Source: JAJDXW01 sp965243335
Lineage (GTDB): Bacteria; Pseudomonadota; Gammaproteobacteria; HK1
NCBI GenBank assembly: GCA_965243335.1
Contig: OZ251545.1
Coordinates: 496,001 to 560,000 of the forward strand
Length of the DNA stretch: 64,000 nucleotides
Direction of reading: 5' to 3'
Shown: positions 40,303 through 49,551 of the stretch, one piece after another
Position numbering within the stretch: position 1 is the stretch's first letter
Layout: every line of letters starts with the position of its first letter
The notes under the pieces: generated by a model
Databases searched by the model: none
What the model was told of the DNA's origin: nothing
What the model saw: only the letters and a program-made list of their open reading frames with translations
Position numbers and translations under genes: made by a program

Positions 40303-40782
40303 TCACGATTCGTCGTCCGATGGTTCGTCGCCCCCGGCCCGGTGTTCAAGCGCATGGATGTCGGCCAGATCTTTCGGCCGACCGGTCGCCCGCTTGTTCC
40401 TGAGCAATTCGGCTCTGCCGAGGAAGGGTATCGGGAGGTGATCCGCTTCGTGTGTCACCCGGCCGGCCCACGCATCCCCGAAGACGAGCCCTGTCGCGCT
40501 GGTCATGACGTCGATACGGCGCGGCGGCAAGCCGATCTGGATGATCGTTCCCGGAGCCGCGAGATCCCGCATGGTGATTCCGAGGTCTTCCACCGGGGCG
40601 CCGAAGCGGACGAGCGCGGTCCACACGCGGGCAGCGTTCTCCTCGTCGGGGTCGATCCACAGGTCGAGGTCGCCGGTCGCCCGGGGGATCCCGTGCACGG
40701 CCACCGCGTGCGCTCCGACCACGAGGAAACGGGCTTGCGCCGACAGGAATTCGGCGAGAACGTCCCTGAAGTCCTCGTTCAA
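40303..40782 (-). CDS. Nucleotidyltransferase-fold protein
   Basis: A 159-residue protein from ATG 40782. FLVVGAHAVAVHGIPRATGDLDLWID is a nucleotidyltransferase motif of the MNT/DUF6036 kind: the G..A..HG helix and the DLDLWID acidic pair are all visible. IDVMTSATGLVFGDAW supplies the third acidic position. Related proteins are found in toxin-antitoxin and abortive-infection modules (AbiEii-like and MNT proteins). It follows the small gene at 40786-41034 with a three-base gap, so the two are co-transcribed. Confidence 0.75.
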   Translation of the reverse strand: MNEDFRDVLAEFLSAQARFLVVGAHAVAVHGIPRATGDLDLWIDPDEENAARVWTALVRFGAPVEDLGITMRDLAAPGTIIQIGLPPRRIDVMTSATGLVFGDAWAGRVTHEADHLPIPFLGRAELLRNKRATGRPKDLADIHALEHRAGGDEPSDDES

Positions 40783-40785
40783 CGG

Positions 40786-41034
40786 CTACTTTCCACGCGA
40801 CGGGGACCGCCGTCTGACCGGGGCGTCTTCCCGCCGGTACTCCGGCATCTGCCGGCCCGTCAGGGACCACGCCTCGACCGCGAGCGGCCACATCATCGCC
40901 AGCCGCTCCTCCGCGGTGGTCGTCGCGCTCAAGTCGTCTCCGGGTTCGTCCCCGAGGCGGAGCTTGCGGACCGGCCAGTTGCGGCGCGCGAGCGCTCTGG
41001 CCCGCCTCCCGGCCTCCTTCGATTCGCCACTCAT
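40786..41034 (-). CDS. Small conserved-type partner of the nucleotidyltransferase
   Basis: An 82-residue charged protein from ATG 41034, ending three bases before the nucleotidyltransferase start. DDLSATTTAEERLAMMWPLA and VEAWSLTGRQMPEYRRED are typical of small proteins encoded just upstream of such nucleotidyltransferases. There is no membrane segment. A role as the paired antitoxin or regulator is inferred from the gene order only. Confidence 0.65.
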   Translation of the reverse strand: MSGESKEAGRRARALARRNWPVRKLRLGDEPGDDLSATTTAEERLAMMWPLAVEAWSLTGRQMPEYRREDAPVRRRSPSRGK

Positions 41035-41259
41035 ATGACGATTCTACCGGACCCGGCCGAGGGCCGGCGAACAGGCGAATCCGGTCCGGCGACCGCCGGA
41101 GCGGCCCGTGTGTCTTCCCTTTGGGGACAGGCCGTCGGACAACCTGCCTGCGGCCCGCCCGAGTCCGAACCTGGCGCTCGATGCGGTCGCGGTCCCCCGC
41201 TCCCGTGGATGCGGCGGACCCGAAATGGCGCCTTCAACGCACGGCCGCTCGGCGGCGCC

Positions 41260-41430
41260 TGCCGGCTCTACGTGGTGCGGGACCCGCCGGACGACCCGAA
41301 CCCGGCTCCGCTGACGGCCCGGAGCCTCGCCGCGCGCTTGGACCACGCCAAGCGGGAGGCCGCCCGGTACCATGATCTCCCCGCAGAGGCCGTGGAGCAG
41401 GCGTCCCGAGCCCCGGAGAGGGAGCGGGGT
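41260..41430 (+). pseudogene. 3' fragment of a DUF3883 helicase gene
   Basis: CRLYVVRDPPDDPNPAPL and LDHAKREAARYHDLPAEAVE match the end of the protein at 36389-37957 (YWLYVVWDPLDDPDPAPL, LDYAKREVAAARYYDLPAD), including the APERERG tail. One base is missing at the end, so the stop is out of frame. It is a relic of a second helicase copy. Confidence 0.85.
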
Positions 41431-41536
41431 AGAATCCCGGCGCCGGGCAGCGTGATGGATGTACGATCTCATTGACGCTGCGGCGTCGAACCAGACCCTT
41501 GGAATCGGGTGAACGAGGAAAGCGAGGGCCGACCCG

Positions 41537-43450
41537 ATGCGCGTGAGCCGGATCGAGATCCACAACTTCCGCTCGATACGGCATCTCGTCGTCGATCTGG
41601 GGGAAACCACGGTGTTCGTGGGTCCGAACAACGCCGGAAAGACGGCGATCCTGGATGCGTTGCGCATCGTGCTCACGCGCCGCTGGGGGCAGCGCGGGAC
41701 CGGGTTCACCGAGTACGACGTTCACGTCTCGGGCGATGACGACGACCCGAAGACGTCCCCCGGCGTGAGCATTGAAATCCACGCACAGGAGTCCGAGCCG
41801 GAAGAATGGCCGGCTGGCGTCACGGAGGATCTGGACCAGATCGTGCAGCTCGACCCGCACACCGGTCTGCGCTCCATCGCTCTCCGGACGCGGTGTGCAT
41901 GGAGTGAGGAAAGCGGCGCGTTCGAGCCGATCTGGGAATTCCTCAACGCGGCGCGCGCTCCGCTTGCCGGGCGGGGCGCCCGCCGCGTCAACCTCGAGCG
42001 CTTCTGGCGCTACCTGCCGGTGTTCTATCTGGGCGCCCTGCGAGACGTGGGCGACGAGTTCTCGCCGCGTTCGCAGTTCTGGGGGCGGCTGCTCAAGGCG
42101 CTGGAGATCCCGGCCGGCTTGGAATCGCGGGCGCTACGCGTGCTCGATCTGCTCAACCGTCGCCTGCTGAAGGCCGACCCGCGCCTGCACGAGATTGCCG
42201 AGACGCTGTCCGGCGCGACCCGGATCGCCGCGCGGGATCGGGAAGGCGGGCTCGACTTGCGCATGGTCCCCCTCAAGATGTGGGACCTGCTCTCCAAGGC
42301 CGAGATCATCCTGCGCAACGAGCCGGACTCGCCGTGGCTGCCGCTCTTGCGCCAGGGTCAGGGCATTCAAAGCCTCTCGGTGATCTTCCTGTTCCAGGCA
42401 TTCGTCGAGCATCTGGTTCGCGAGCTGTACGAACGGGATAGCGACCCGGTGCTCGCCTTGGAAGAGCCGGAAACGCACCTGCATCCGCAAGCCGCGCGCA
42501 CCTTGTGGACCCACGTTCGAGCACTGCCCGGCCAGAAGATCGTGACCACCCACTCGCCTTATTTCGTCCAGCACGTGCCGTTCCGGGATCTGCGCCTGGT
42601 GCGCCTCACGAGAGAAGGGACCCAAGTGAAGTCGTTGCCCGCGACTTTCTCTGCTCCCATTCCCGTTCTCGACGGCCTTGATGCCGTGGTAGACGGATCG
42701 GCTGGCCGGCTGAAGTACGAGCGCGCGTCGGAGACCCTGATCGTCGTCGGAGCGCTCGATGAACGAACCTATCGCGACCTTCTTGCATGCTGCGGCCAGC
42801 ACGAACGGCGGGCCGAACTTGCAGATATCTTGAGGGACTTGCGGGATCGGTCTTCCCTCTACATCGGCGATGACGAGCTTCAGTCGCTGGAGACCTTTGC
42901 CCGGCGGATGCGCGGTGAGATCTTCTTCGCCGAGCGCTGGCTGATCGTCGAGGGGCAGGCGGACTATCTGATCGTCCACGCGATGGCGCACGCGATGGGC
43001 TACGACCTGGATTCACATGGCGTATCCGTGATCGATGCCCAGAACAACGGCAATCCGGCCACATTCGCGGCGCTTGCGCGAGCACTCGACATCCCTTGGT
43101 TGGCCGTATTCGACGGCGACGATGCGGGAAAGGACTACGTGAGGGCCATCGCCAAGCGCGGATTCAGCGATGAGGAGGTGGCGAAGCGCTGTCGAATCCA
43201 TTGCCCCGGAGACCTGGAAGCGCAGCTTGTGGCTGATGGCCTTGGCCCTGAATTGCGCGAAATCCTGACCGGGTTGGGCGTCGCAGGTGCGCAGGCACTC
43301 GCGGATAAAGCGCTAACGAAGCGAATGAGAGCCGACAAGACCGCCTATGCGGCTGCGCTCGCCGCCCGGATTCGCGCCGTCCCCAACTTGGCGCAACGTG
43401 CGCCTTCGGCGTTCCGAACCACAATCGACGAACTGCGGGGGCTTGCATGA
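41537..43450 (+). CDS. gajA: OLD-family ATPase/Toprim nuclease, Gabija GajA-like
   Basis: A 637-residue protein from ATG 41537 (MRVSRIEIHNFRSIRHLV). The N-terminal ABC-like ATPase has GPNNAGKTA (near residue 33), LRQGQGIQSLSVIFLF and Walker B VLALEEPETHLHPQA (near 312). The C-terminal Toprim domain has WLIVEGQADYLI and IPWLAVFDGDDAGKD, with the Glu and paired Asp of the metal site. The next gene is a UvrD-like helicase that overlaps by four bases. OLD nuclease plus UvrD-like helicase in this order is the Gabija anti-phage system, in which GajA is a DNA endonuclease restrained by nucleotides. The assignment rests on domain content and order. Confidence 0.88.
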   Translation: MRVSRIEIHNFRSIRHLVVDLGETTVFVGPNNAGKTAILDALRIVLTRRWGQRGTGFTEYDVHVSGDDDDPKTSPGVSIEIHAQESEPEEWPAGVTEDLDQIVQLDPHTGLRSIALRTRCAWSEESGAFEPIWEFLNAARAPLAGRGARRVNLERFWRYLPVFYLGALRDVGDEFSPRSQFWGRLLKALEIPAGLESRALRVLDLLNRRLLKADPRLHEIAETLSGATRIAARDREGGLDLRMVPLKMWDLLSKAEIILRNEPDSPWLPLLRQGQGIQSLSVIFLFQAFVEHLVRELYERDSDPVLALEEPETHLHPQAARTLWTHVRALPGQKIVTTHSPYFVQHVPFRDLRLVRLTREGTQVKSLPATFSAPIPVLDGLDAVVDGSAGRLKYERASETLIVVGALDERTYRDLLACCGQHERRAELADILRDLRDRSSLYIGDDELQSLETFARRMRGEIFFAERWLIVEGQADYLIVHAMAHAMGYDLDSHGVSVIDAQNNGNPATFAALARALDIPWLAVFDGDDAGKDYVRAIAKRGFSDEEVAKRCRIHCPGDLEAQLVADGLGPELREILTGLGVAGAQALADKALTKRMRADKTAYAAALAARIRAVPNLAQRAPSAFRTTIDELRGLA

Positions 43451-45405
43451 TGAACAATTCTCTGCAAGCGTCTCTCGACGAGCTGAGCGATGTGCAGCGG
43501 GAGACCGTCAAGTGGCCCGGCGGTCCTCTCCTCGTGCTGGCCGGACCGGGCTCCGGCAAGACTCGAGTCCTCACGTGCCGGATTGCACGTTTGCTGGATT
43601 CTTCCCCCGACGAACGCTTTCGTATCCTTGCCCTGACGTTCACCAACAAGGCGGCGAACGAGATGGCGAACCGCGTGACGGCTCTCGTTCCCGGGCTCGA
43701 AGGACGCGCCACCATCAATACGTTCCACGGTTTTTGTGCGCAGGTCCTCCGGCAGCACGGCGTGCATTTGGGAATCAAGCCCGACTTCGCGATCTATTCG
43801 CGGACCGAAGATCGGCAGGCGGTGCTGGAAGACGCGCTCGGCCGAGATTCTGGGCAGGATTGGCGCCAGGAGAACACCCGACTTCTGCCCTTGATCGATC
43901 ATCTGAAGGCTCGGCTCGTGGAGCCTGACGGGGCGGAGCGACACATCGAAGCGATGAACGGCTCGGCCGCCGAAGACGCTGGACGCGTTGTCCGCGCTTA
44001 CCGCCTGTACGAGGAGGAGCTTCGGCGTATCAATGCGCTCGACTTCAATTCGCTGATCCTGGGTGCGTACCGGCTGTTCGCCTATCCGGCCATGGCCCGC
44101 CAGTACCAGCGGGCCTACCGGTACTGGCTGCTCGACGAATTTCAGGACACCAACGGCGCGCAATACGCGTTGCTGCAACGAATGGCCGATCAGGACTTTC
44201 GCGAAGTCTTCGCGGTTGCCGACGATGACCAGACGATCTTCGAGTGGAACGGGGCGAACGTTGGCAGGATCAGGGAGCTGGTGAGGGACTTCTCCTGTGA
44301 TGTAGTGCAACTTCCGACGAACTTCCGCTGCCCGCCGCGCATCGTCGAGGCCGCGAACCGCCTCGTCGTGTACAACGCCCGGCGCGTAGCGTCGAAGCGG
44401 GCCGCCACGTCGGCGCCATCGCCGGGCGGCTCCCCGCCCTCGGATGAAGAGCAGATTCAGTGCCGCGAGTTCGACACGGATCGGGAGGAGGTTGCCGGCA
44501 TTGCGGAGGAGATCGCGCGCCTGGATGGCGCGGCTCGTGGCCGGACCGCAGTGCTGGCCAGAAACCGATTCCTCCTGGAAGCGATGCACGAAGCGTTGTC
44601 CGTCAAAGACGTACCCGCGATGATCGTGATGCGCCGCGACGACTTCCTGTCCCCGCAGATGCGCTGGCTCGTCGCCTGCCTGAAGCAGATCGACCGGCCG
44701 CTGGATCTGCGCAACATGGCCGTGCTGGTCGAGACGTTCGGCAGCTTCGCGCCTTCCCCCTTGGACTGGAACGAACTCGTGTTGCGGTCGGAATCTGACA
44801 GGCTCACCTGCCTCAAGGTGTGGACGGAGGCGGTGCGCGAGTCCGGGGCGCCGAGCCCTGTGGCCGAAGTGGTGGACGCGATCTCCGACCTCTCCGCCGG
44901 AAACCTCAAGCTCACCGAGGCGATCGAACGGATCCTCGACTGTTTCAACGTCAACGAACCGGACGAAGACCTCAAGGACGATCTGAACGCATGGCGAAGG
45001 ATTCAGCGTGAGATCAGGAACGCGCAAGGACCTTCGTCGTCGCTGGACCGGTTCCTGCAGGAGCTCCAACTGCGCTCCAAGGAACCGGTTCCGACCCCGG
45101 GGACGGTATCGCTGGCGACCATTCACGGCGCCAAGGGCCAGGAATTCGAGACGGTGTACCTGATTGGCCTGGCAGAGGAGATCCTGCCCTCTTGGCACAG
45201 CGTGAAGAAGGGCGCCGGCAGCGCTGCGCTCGAAGAGGAGCGCCGCGGGTGTTTCGTCGCCGTCACCCGGACCAAGAGACGCCTGATCCTGTCGCGGGCG
45301 CGGCGTTACCGGCGATGGCCGAAGGAGCCTTCGCGATTCCTCGTGGAGATGGGCTGCCTGGGCGACCACGGGGCAGATACGGCGGCGCGGCGGACCGGAC
45401 CATGA
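43447..45405 (+). CDS. gajB: UvrD-like helicase, Gabija GajB-like
   Basis: A 652-residue superfamily 1 helicase from ATG 43447, overlapping gajA by four bases (ATGA). Motifs: LVLAGPGSGKTRVL (I), FTNKAANEMANRV (Ia), LLDEFQDTNGAQYALL (II), VADDDQTIFEWNGANV (III), LPTNFRCP (IV) and SLATIHGAKGQEFETVYLIG (V), then VTRTKRRLILSRA (VI). All are intact, so it should be active. It is shorter than housekeeping UvrD (at 56735) and lacks that protein's C-terminal extension. In Gabija the helicase partner senses nucleic-acid products or nucleotide depletion and activates GajA. Confidence 0.87.
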   Translation: MMNNSLQASLDELSDVQRETVKWPGGPLLVLAGPGSGKTRVLTCRIARLLDSSPDERFRILALTFTNKAANEMANRVTALVPGLEGRATINTFHGFCAQVLRQHGVHLGIKPDFAIYSRTEDRQAVLEDALGRDSGQDWRQENTRLLPLIDHLKARLVEPDGAERHIEAMNGSAAEDAGRVVRAYRLYEEELRRINALDFNSLILGAYRLFAYPAMARQYQRAYRYWLLDEFQDTNGAQYALLQRMADQDFREVFAVADDDQTIFEWNGANVGRIRELVRDFSCDVVQLPTNFRCPPRIVEAANRLVVYNARRVASKRAATSAPSPGGSPPSDEEQIQCREFDTDREEVAGIAEEIARLDGAARGRTAVLARNRFLLEAMHEALSVKDVPAMIVMRRDDFLSPQMRWLVACLKQIDRPLDLRNMAVLVETFGSFAPSPLDWNELVLRSESDRLTCLKVWTEAVRESGAPSPVAEVVDAISDLSAGNLKLTEAIERILDCFNVNEPDEDLKDDLNAWRRIQREIRNAQGPSSSLDRFLQELQLRSKEPVPTPGTVSLATIHGAKGQEFETVYLIGLAEEILPSWHSVKKGAGSAALEEERRGCFVAVTRTKRRLILSRARRYRRWPKEPSRFLVEMGCLGDHGADTAARRTGP

Positions 45406-45494
45406 CGGCCATGAGTGAGCCCCGGCTGACCGGGGACTACCTGCCCGTGGACTGGCGGGAGGCGTGGAGCGCAGAGGTGTCGGGGGCGCCGTGA
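45402..45494 (+). CDS. 30-codon ORF overlapping gajB end, possible relic
   Basis: ATG 45402 overlaps the gajB stop (ATGA) and is followed by TAMSEPRLTGDYLPVDWREA before a stop at 45492-45494. RLTGDYLPVD resembles RLIEDYLPLD at the start of the DUF1156 methylase at 46732, so it may be the stub of a lost methylase gene. Weak evidence. Confidence 0.35.
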   Translation: MTAMSEPRLTGDYLPVDWREAWSAEVSGAP

Positions 45495-45677
45495 ACCCCG
45501 AATCGCGCGAGGAGGGAGGCGGCGGCCGCTCGCTACCCCGCCGTGCGGACCGTCGCAGTGGAGCAGGCGCCGTGGGAGATGCGGGACGAGCCGGGCGGGT
45601 TCGGGCGACGGTTCGGCGGCGCTGATGCGGGATTCGTGTCACACTACCTTCGTGGCGGGCGGACTTGGCGAGTCGGG

Positions 45678-45920
45678 ATGAAGAGGATCACCATCACCCT
45701 GCCCGACGACCTCGCCCGGTGGGTGCGGGTCCGGGCGGCGGAGGACGACCGCAGCGTGTCCGGATGGGTCGCCCAACTTCTTGCGGAGGCGAGGCGTCGG
45801 GACGATGGGTACGAGGTCGCGATGAAGCAGTTTCTGGCCATGAAGCCTCAGCGGATGGAGTGGGTGGACGGCCGCCGGCCGACCCGCGAGGAGCTGTATG
45901 ACCGGCCTTGTCTTCGCTGA
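45678..45920 (+). CDS. Ribbon-helix-helix antitoxin-like protein, orphan copy
   Basis: An 80-residue protein from ATG 45678 (MKRITITLPDDLARWVRV). The N-terminus is the RHH fold: strand KRITITLP, then helices (DDLARWVRVRAAEDDRSVSG). The C-terminal part (MEWVDGRRPTREELYDR) probably contacts a toxin. It is closely related to the copy at 46004-46246. Its own toxin gene is reduced to 18 codons that overlap its end, so it is an antitoxin without partner. It may still bind the neighbouring toxin or repress its promoter. Confidence 0.85.
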   Translation: MKRITITLPDDLARWVRVRAAEDDRSVSGWVAQLLAEARRRDDGYEVAMKQFLAMKPQRMEWVDGRRPTREELYDRPCLR

Positions 45921-45954
45921 TACCGAACCGTCAACGGCGCCGGCGGCGCGTTGA
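45898..45954 (+). pseudogene. Vestigial PIN toxin start
   Basis: MTGLVFADTEPSTAPAAR-stop aligns with MIGPVFVDANVIVYRH of the intact toxin at 46224. It overlaps the antitoxin by 23 bases in the same manner, then ends after 18 codons. Confidence 0.75.
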
Positions 45955-46003
45955 CGCCGGATTCGCACACATCGTCTTCGCGCCCGCGGTCTGGAGAGCC
46001 AGG

Positions 46004-46246
46004 ATGAAGAACGTCACCATCACCCTGCCCGACGACCTCGCCCGGTGGCTGCGGGTCCGGGCGGCGGAGGACGACCGCAGCGTATCCCGGTGGATCGCCG
46101 ATTTCCTGGCGGGGATGCGCCGCGGGGAGGACACGTACGAGACCGCCATGAAGGACGCGCTGGTGATCAAGCCCTGGAAGATGGAATGGGTCGCCGGCCG
46201 CAAGCCGACCCGGGAGGAGCTGCATGATCGGGCCGGTCTTCGTTGA
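46004..46246 (+). CDS. Ribbon-helix-helix antitoxin of a PIN-toxin pair
   Basis: An 80-residue protein from ATG 46004 (MKNVTITLPDDLARWLRV). It has the same length and layout as the orphan at 45678, with RHH strand NVTITLP and helix DDLARWLRVRAAEDDRSVSR. The C-terminus MEWVAGRKPTREELHDRAG overlaps the start of the VapC-like toxin gene by 23 bases. Pairing with that toxin is expected, as VapBC-type antitoxins neutralise the PIN RNase and repress the operon. Confidence 0.87.
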   Translation: MKNVTITLPDDLARWLRVRAAEDDRSVSRWIADFLAGMRRGEDTYETAMKDALVIKPWKMEWVAGRKPTREELHDRAGLR

Positions 46247-46688
46247 CGCCAACGTCATCGTCTACCGGCACGACGCCCGGGACCCCGGAAAACAGGTCCG
46301 CGCCGGACAGTGGTACGAGCTTCTCTGGGCCACCCGATCGGCAAGGGTGAGCTTTCAAGTCTTGCAGGAATTCTACGCCGTGATCACGCGAAAGGCGGCG
46401 CCGACCGCGTCCCCTTCGACGGCCCGATCCATTGTCAGAAAGCTCATGTCGCGGCAGCCCGTGGCGATCGACCCGGCCATGCCGGAGCGCGCCTGGCTGT
46501 TGCAGGACGGCCACTCGCTCTCCTGGTGGGACGCGCTCATCGTCGCCGCCGCGCAGGCCTGCGAGTGCAGGGTCTTGCTCACCGAGGACCTGCAGCACGG
46601 GCACGAATTCGACGAAGTCCGCGCGGTCGACCCGTTCGCGTCGCCGGATCGCACGCCGGAGGAGGTCCTGGAATCGCTGGCGTCGTGA
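46224..46688 (+). CDS. PIN-domain toxin, VapC-like
   Basis: A 154-residue PIN protein from ATG 46224. VFVDANVIVYRHDARD carries the first catalytic Asp (near residue 8). FQVLQEFYAVITRK supplies the conserved Glu. SWWDALIVAAAQACECRVLLTEDLQHG carries the last two Asp residues. The set is complete, so an active ribonuclease is likely. Its gene overlaps the antitoxin at 46004. PIN toxins of this type cut tRNA or rRNA; the target here is unknown. Confidence 0.87.
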   Translation: MIGPVFVDANVIVYRHDARDPGKQVRAGQWYELLWATRSARVSFQVLQEFYAVITRKAAPTASPSTARSIVRKLMSRQPVAIDPAMPERAWLLQDGHSLSWWDALIVAAAQACECRVLLTEDLQHGHEFDEVRAVDPFASPDRTPEEVLESLAS

Positions 46689-46731
46689 ACGGCGCCGGCC
46701 CGGCTGCCGGGCGGCGCCGGACGCGCGGCGG

Positions 46732-49551
46732 ATGACGACCATGGACGACCGCCGGCTGATCGAGGACTACCTTCCCCTCGACGAGATCAACGCCATCGCG
46801 TCCAAGGAGAAGCTGCACCCCCGGCGCTACGTGGAGCTGGTCCACTACTGGCCGGCCCGGCGCCCGATCACCGCATCGCGCGCCGCCATCTACGCAACGC
46901 TGGTTCCCGCGCCCACCTCCGATGAGGAGCGGGCTGAAGCGAAGTCCTTCGTCACCGCTCTGGCCGCGTACGAGCCGGCCGCTGCGACAATCCGCGAGGC
47001 GCGCGAACGGATCCGGGCACTGCACGGCGGGAGGCCGCCCAAGGTGCTGGACCTGTTCGCCGGCGGGGGCGCGATCCCGCTGGAGGCGGCGCGCCTCGGC
47101 TGCGAGAGCCACGCCCTCGACTACAACCCGGTAGCACACCTGATCGAGCTGTGCACGCTCGCGTATCCGCAGACGTTCGGCCCGGGTCTCGCGGACGACT
47201 TCCAGCGGTGGAGCGAAGTGGTTCTCGACCGGCTGCGGAGGGAGATCGGCGACCTGTACCCGGCCATCGGGATACCGCAGACCGGGGACGTGTCCCGCCA
47301 GTCGGAGCTCTTCGCAGGCGGCGCCCCCCCGACCGCCCGGCGCGCCGATCCGGTCGCGCATGTCTGGGCGCGCACCGTACCCTGCCGCCGGCCCGGATGC
47401 GCCGCCCCCGTTCCCCTGGTCCGTCAGGCGTGGTTGCGCAAGAAGGGCGGCGCGGTGGCGGCGGTTCCGCGCATCGAGGGCGGCAGTCGCCTGCGTTGGG
47501 ACGTCGTGTCGGGCGAGACCACCGGCAAGGTCTCGCAGCACACGGAGCAGACCGGCGCGGGACAGGCGGTATGCGTCGCGTGCAATACGCCGGCTCCCAC
47601 CGAACACGTCAAGGAGATGGCGGCGGCCGGCCGGATGGGGGAGTCGCTCGCGGCGGTCGTTGCCGCGTTGCCGCGAAGCGGGCAACGGTCGAAGAGACAG
47701 CCCAAGCTGTACCTGCCTCCCGATGCTGCTTCCATCCTGCCGGAAAACGTGATAGAGCAACGTCTCGCCGATATCGAGAGAGAGCTTGGCTTCACTCGCC
47801 CTGCCGAGACGCTTCACGGGAAGCTCCGCGACCAGTTGCCGGCTTACGGGGTGGAGCACTACTGCGAGCTGTTCACGCCCCGGCAACTGCTCGTCCTGTT
47901 CACCCTCATCAAGCATGTCCGGCAAGCCCACGCCGAAATGCTTGAACAAGGCATGGCCGAGGATCGGGCCCGGGCGCTCGCGACCTGGTTCGCAATGGCG
48001 TTCGGTCGCTTCGTCGTCATATTCAACAAATTTTCCCGTTGGGAGCCCGCAGTTCAGAGAACAAAGGGAGCCATCGGTGATCGCCAAGCGCTGAAGATGA
48101 TTTATGATTTTTCTGAAATCAATTGCCTGGCTCGTACGGAAGGCTGTCTCCCCTTCGCGCTCGACCGGGAGGCATACTGCATCCGCGAACTCGCCAAGGT
48201 CGGGAACCCATCGACCGTCACCCGCGGCAACGCCGAGAAGCTCTTCTACGACGACGAGACCTTCGACGCGGTGATCACCGACCCGCCCTACTACAGCAGC
48301 ATCTACTATGCGGACCTGTCCGCGTTCTTCTACGTCTGGCTGAAGCGCCTCGTCGGCGACCTCTACCCCGAGCACTTCACGCTTCCCGCGCCCCCGAAGC
48401 GGCGCGAGGCGGTCGCCCAGCCGAGCGAGCACGGCGGGGACGCGAAGAAAGCGACCGCGCACTACCAGGACCTGATGCGGCGCTCGTTCGCGGAAGCCCG
48501 CCGGGTCCTCAAGCCGGGCGCGCCGCTCGTCTGCGTCTACGCCCACCGGACCACCGAGGGCTGGGCCACCCTGATCCGCGCCCTGGTCGACGCCGGGCTC
48601 ACCGTCACCGAGGCGTGGCCGGTGCAGACGGAGTCGCGCGGGCGGGTCAACGCGCTCGGGGCCGCCGCCCTCTCCGACAGCATCTTCTTCGTCGCACGGC
48701 GGCGGGACGACGCCGCCACCGGCCAGTACGAAACGGAGGTGGCGCCGGAGCTGCGCCGCATCGCGCGCGAGCGGGTGACCACCCTGTGGGCGGGCGGCAA
48801 GGGGATTGGGGGCGCCGACCTTCTCATGGCCGCGGTCGGCGCGGGCTTGCGCGCCTACACGCGGTTCGCCAAGGTCGAGTACGCCAACGGCGAAGCCGTG
48901 CCCGCCGAACGCTACCTCCGCGAGGTCGAAGGCGTCGTGCTCGACGTGATGCTGGACGAGATCTTCGGCTTGCGGGGCGCGGCCGTGGCCTCCGTGGACC
49001 CGCTCACCCGCTTCTACATCCTGTGGAGGTTCACCTACCGCGAATCCCCCATCGAAGCCGGCGACGCCTACGTCTTCTGCTATCCGCAGGGCATCGAGAT
49101 GGACGGCCCGGACGGGGTCGCCGGGCCGGCGCCGGCGCTGGTGGAGAAGGTCCGCGCGGGCTCAGGTGGCAGCAAGTTCCGCGTCCGCACCTTCGAGGAG
49201 CGCGGCGGCGGCGACGCCCTCGGCATCGGCGCAGACGGCAGGCCGGCGCCGCTCGTCGACGTCGTCCACCGGCTGCTCTGGCTGCTCGACCGCCGGCCGG
49301 CGCGGGTCCGGGAGTTCCTGGACGCGGCGAGCCCGAGCCGGGAGCAGCTTCGCCTGGTCACCCAGGCGCTCTGCGCCCCGGTCCTCGGGCGGCCCGAGGC
49401 GCAGGACGCCGCCCCGACCGCCGAGCTGCGCGCCCTCGCCCGGCTGAACGCCAACTGGAGGAGCGTCGTCGAAGGGGCCGCGTATGATCGGGAGGTCGAA
49501 GAGCGGGCCACCGGACAGCCGGAGCTGCCCCTGGAGGGCGACCACCGATGA
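46732..49551 (+). CDS. DUF1156 adenine-specific DNA methylase with Zn ribbon
   Basis: A 939-residue protein from ATG 46732 (or ATG 46741, nine bases on). The N-terminal DUF1156 stretch (RRLIEDYLPLDEINAIASKE) is followed by the SAM-binding motif VLDLFAGGGAIPLEAARLG (about residue 105). Cys pairs (VPCRRPGCAAP and AVCVACNTPA, about residues 220-285) form the Zn ribbon. The catalytic motif VITDPPYYSSIYYADL lies near residue 515, and a motif like KPGAPLVCVYAHRT follows. The DPPY motif points to N6-adenine methylation. It overlaps the DUF499 gene by four bases. This pair is a known defence-island combination, with the methylase protecting self DNA. Confidence 0.88.
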   Translation: MTTMDDRRLIEDYLPLDEINAIASKEKLHPRRYVELVHYWPARRPITASRAAIYATLVPAPTSDEERAEAKSFVTALAAYEPAAATIREARERIRALHGGRPPKVLDLFAGGGAIPLEAARLGCESHALDYNPVAHLIELCTLAYPQTFGPGLADDFQRWSEVVLDRLRREIGDLYPAIGIPQTGDVSRQSELFAGGAPPTARRADPVAHVWARTVPCRRPGCAAPVPLVRQAWLRKKGGAVAAVPRIEGGSRLRWDVVSGETTGKVSQHTEQTGAGQAVCVACNTPAPTEHVKEMAAAGRMGESLAAVVAALPRSGQRSKRQPKLYLPPDAASILPENVIEQRLADIERELGFTRPAETLHGKLRDQLPAYGVEHYCELFTPRQLLVLFTLIKHVRQAHAEMLEQGMAEDRARALATWFAMAFGRFVVIFNKFSRWEPAVQRTKGAIGDRQALKMIYDFSEINCLARTEGCLPFALDREAYCIRELAKVGNPSTVTRGNAEKLFYDDETFDAVITDPPYYSSIYYADLSAFFYVWLKRLVGDLYPEHFTLPAPPKRREAVAQPSEHGGDAKKATAHYQDLMRRSFAEARRVLKPGAPLVCVYAHRTTEGWATLIRALVDAGLTVTEAWPVQTESRGRVNALGAAALSDSIFFVARRRDDAATGQYETEVAPELRRIARERVTTLWAGGKGIGGADLLMAAVGAGLRAYTRFAKVEYANGEAVPAERYLREVEGVVLDVMLDEIFGLRGAAVASVDPLTRFYILWRFTYRESPIEAGDAYVFCYPQGIEMDGPDGVAGPAPALVEKVRAGSGGSKFRVRTFEERGGGDALGIGADGRPAPLVDVVHRLLWLLDRRPARVREFLDAASPSREQLRLVTQALCAPVLGRPEAQDAAPTAELRALARLNANWRSVVEGAAYDREVEERATGQPELPLEGDHR

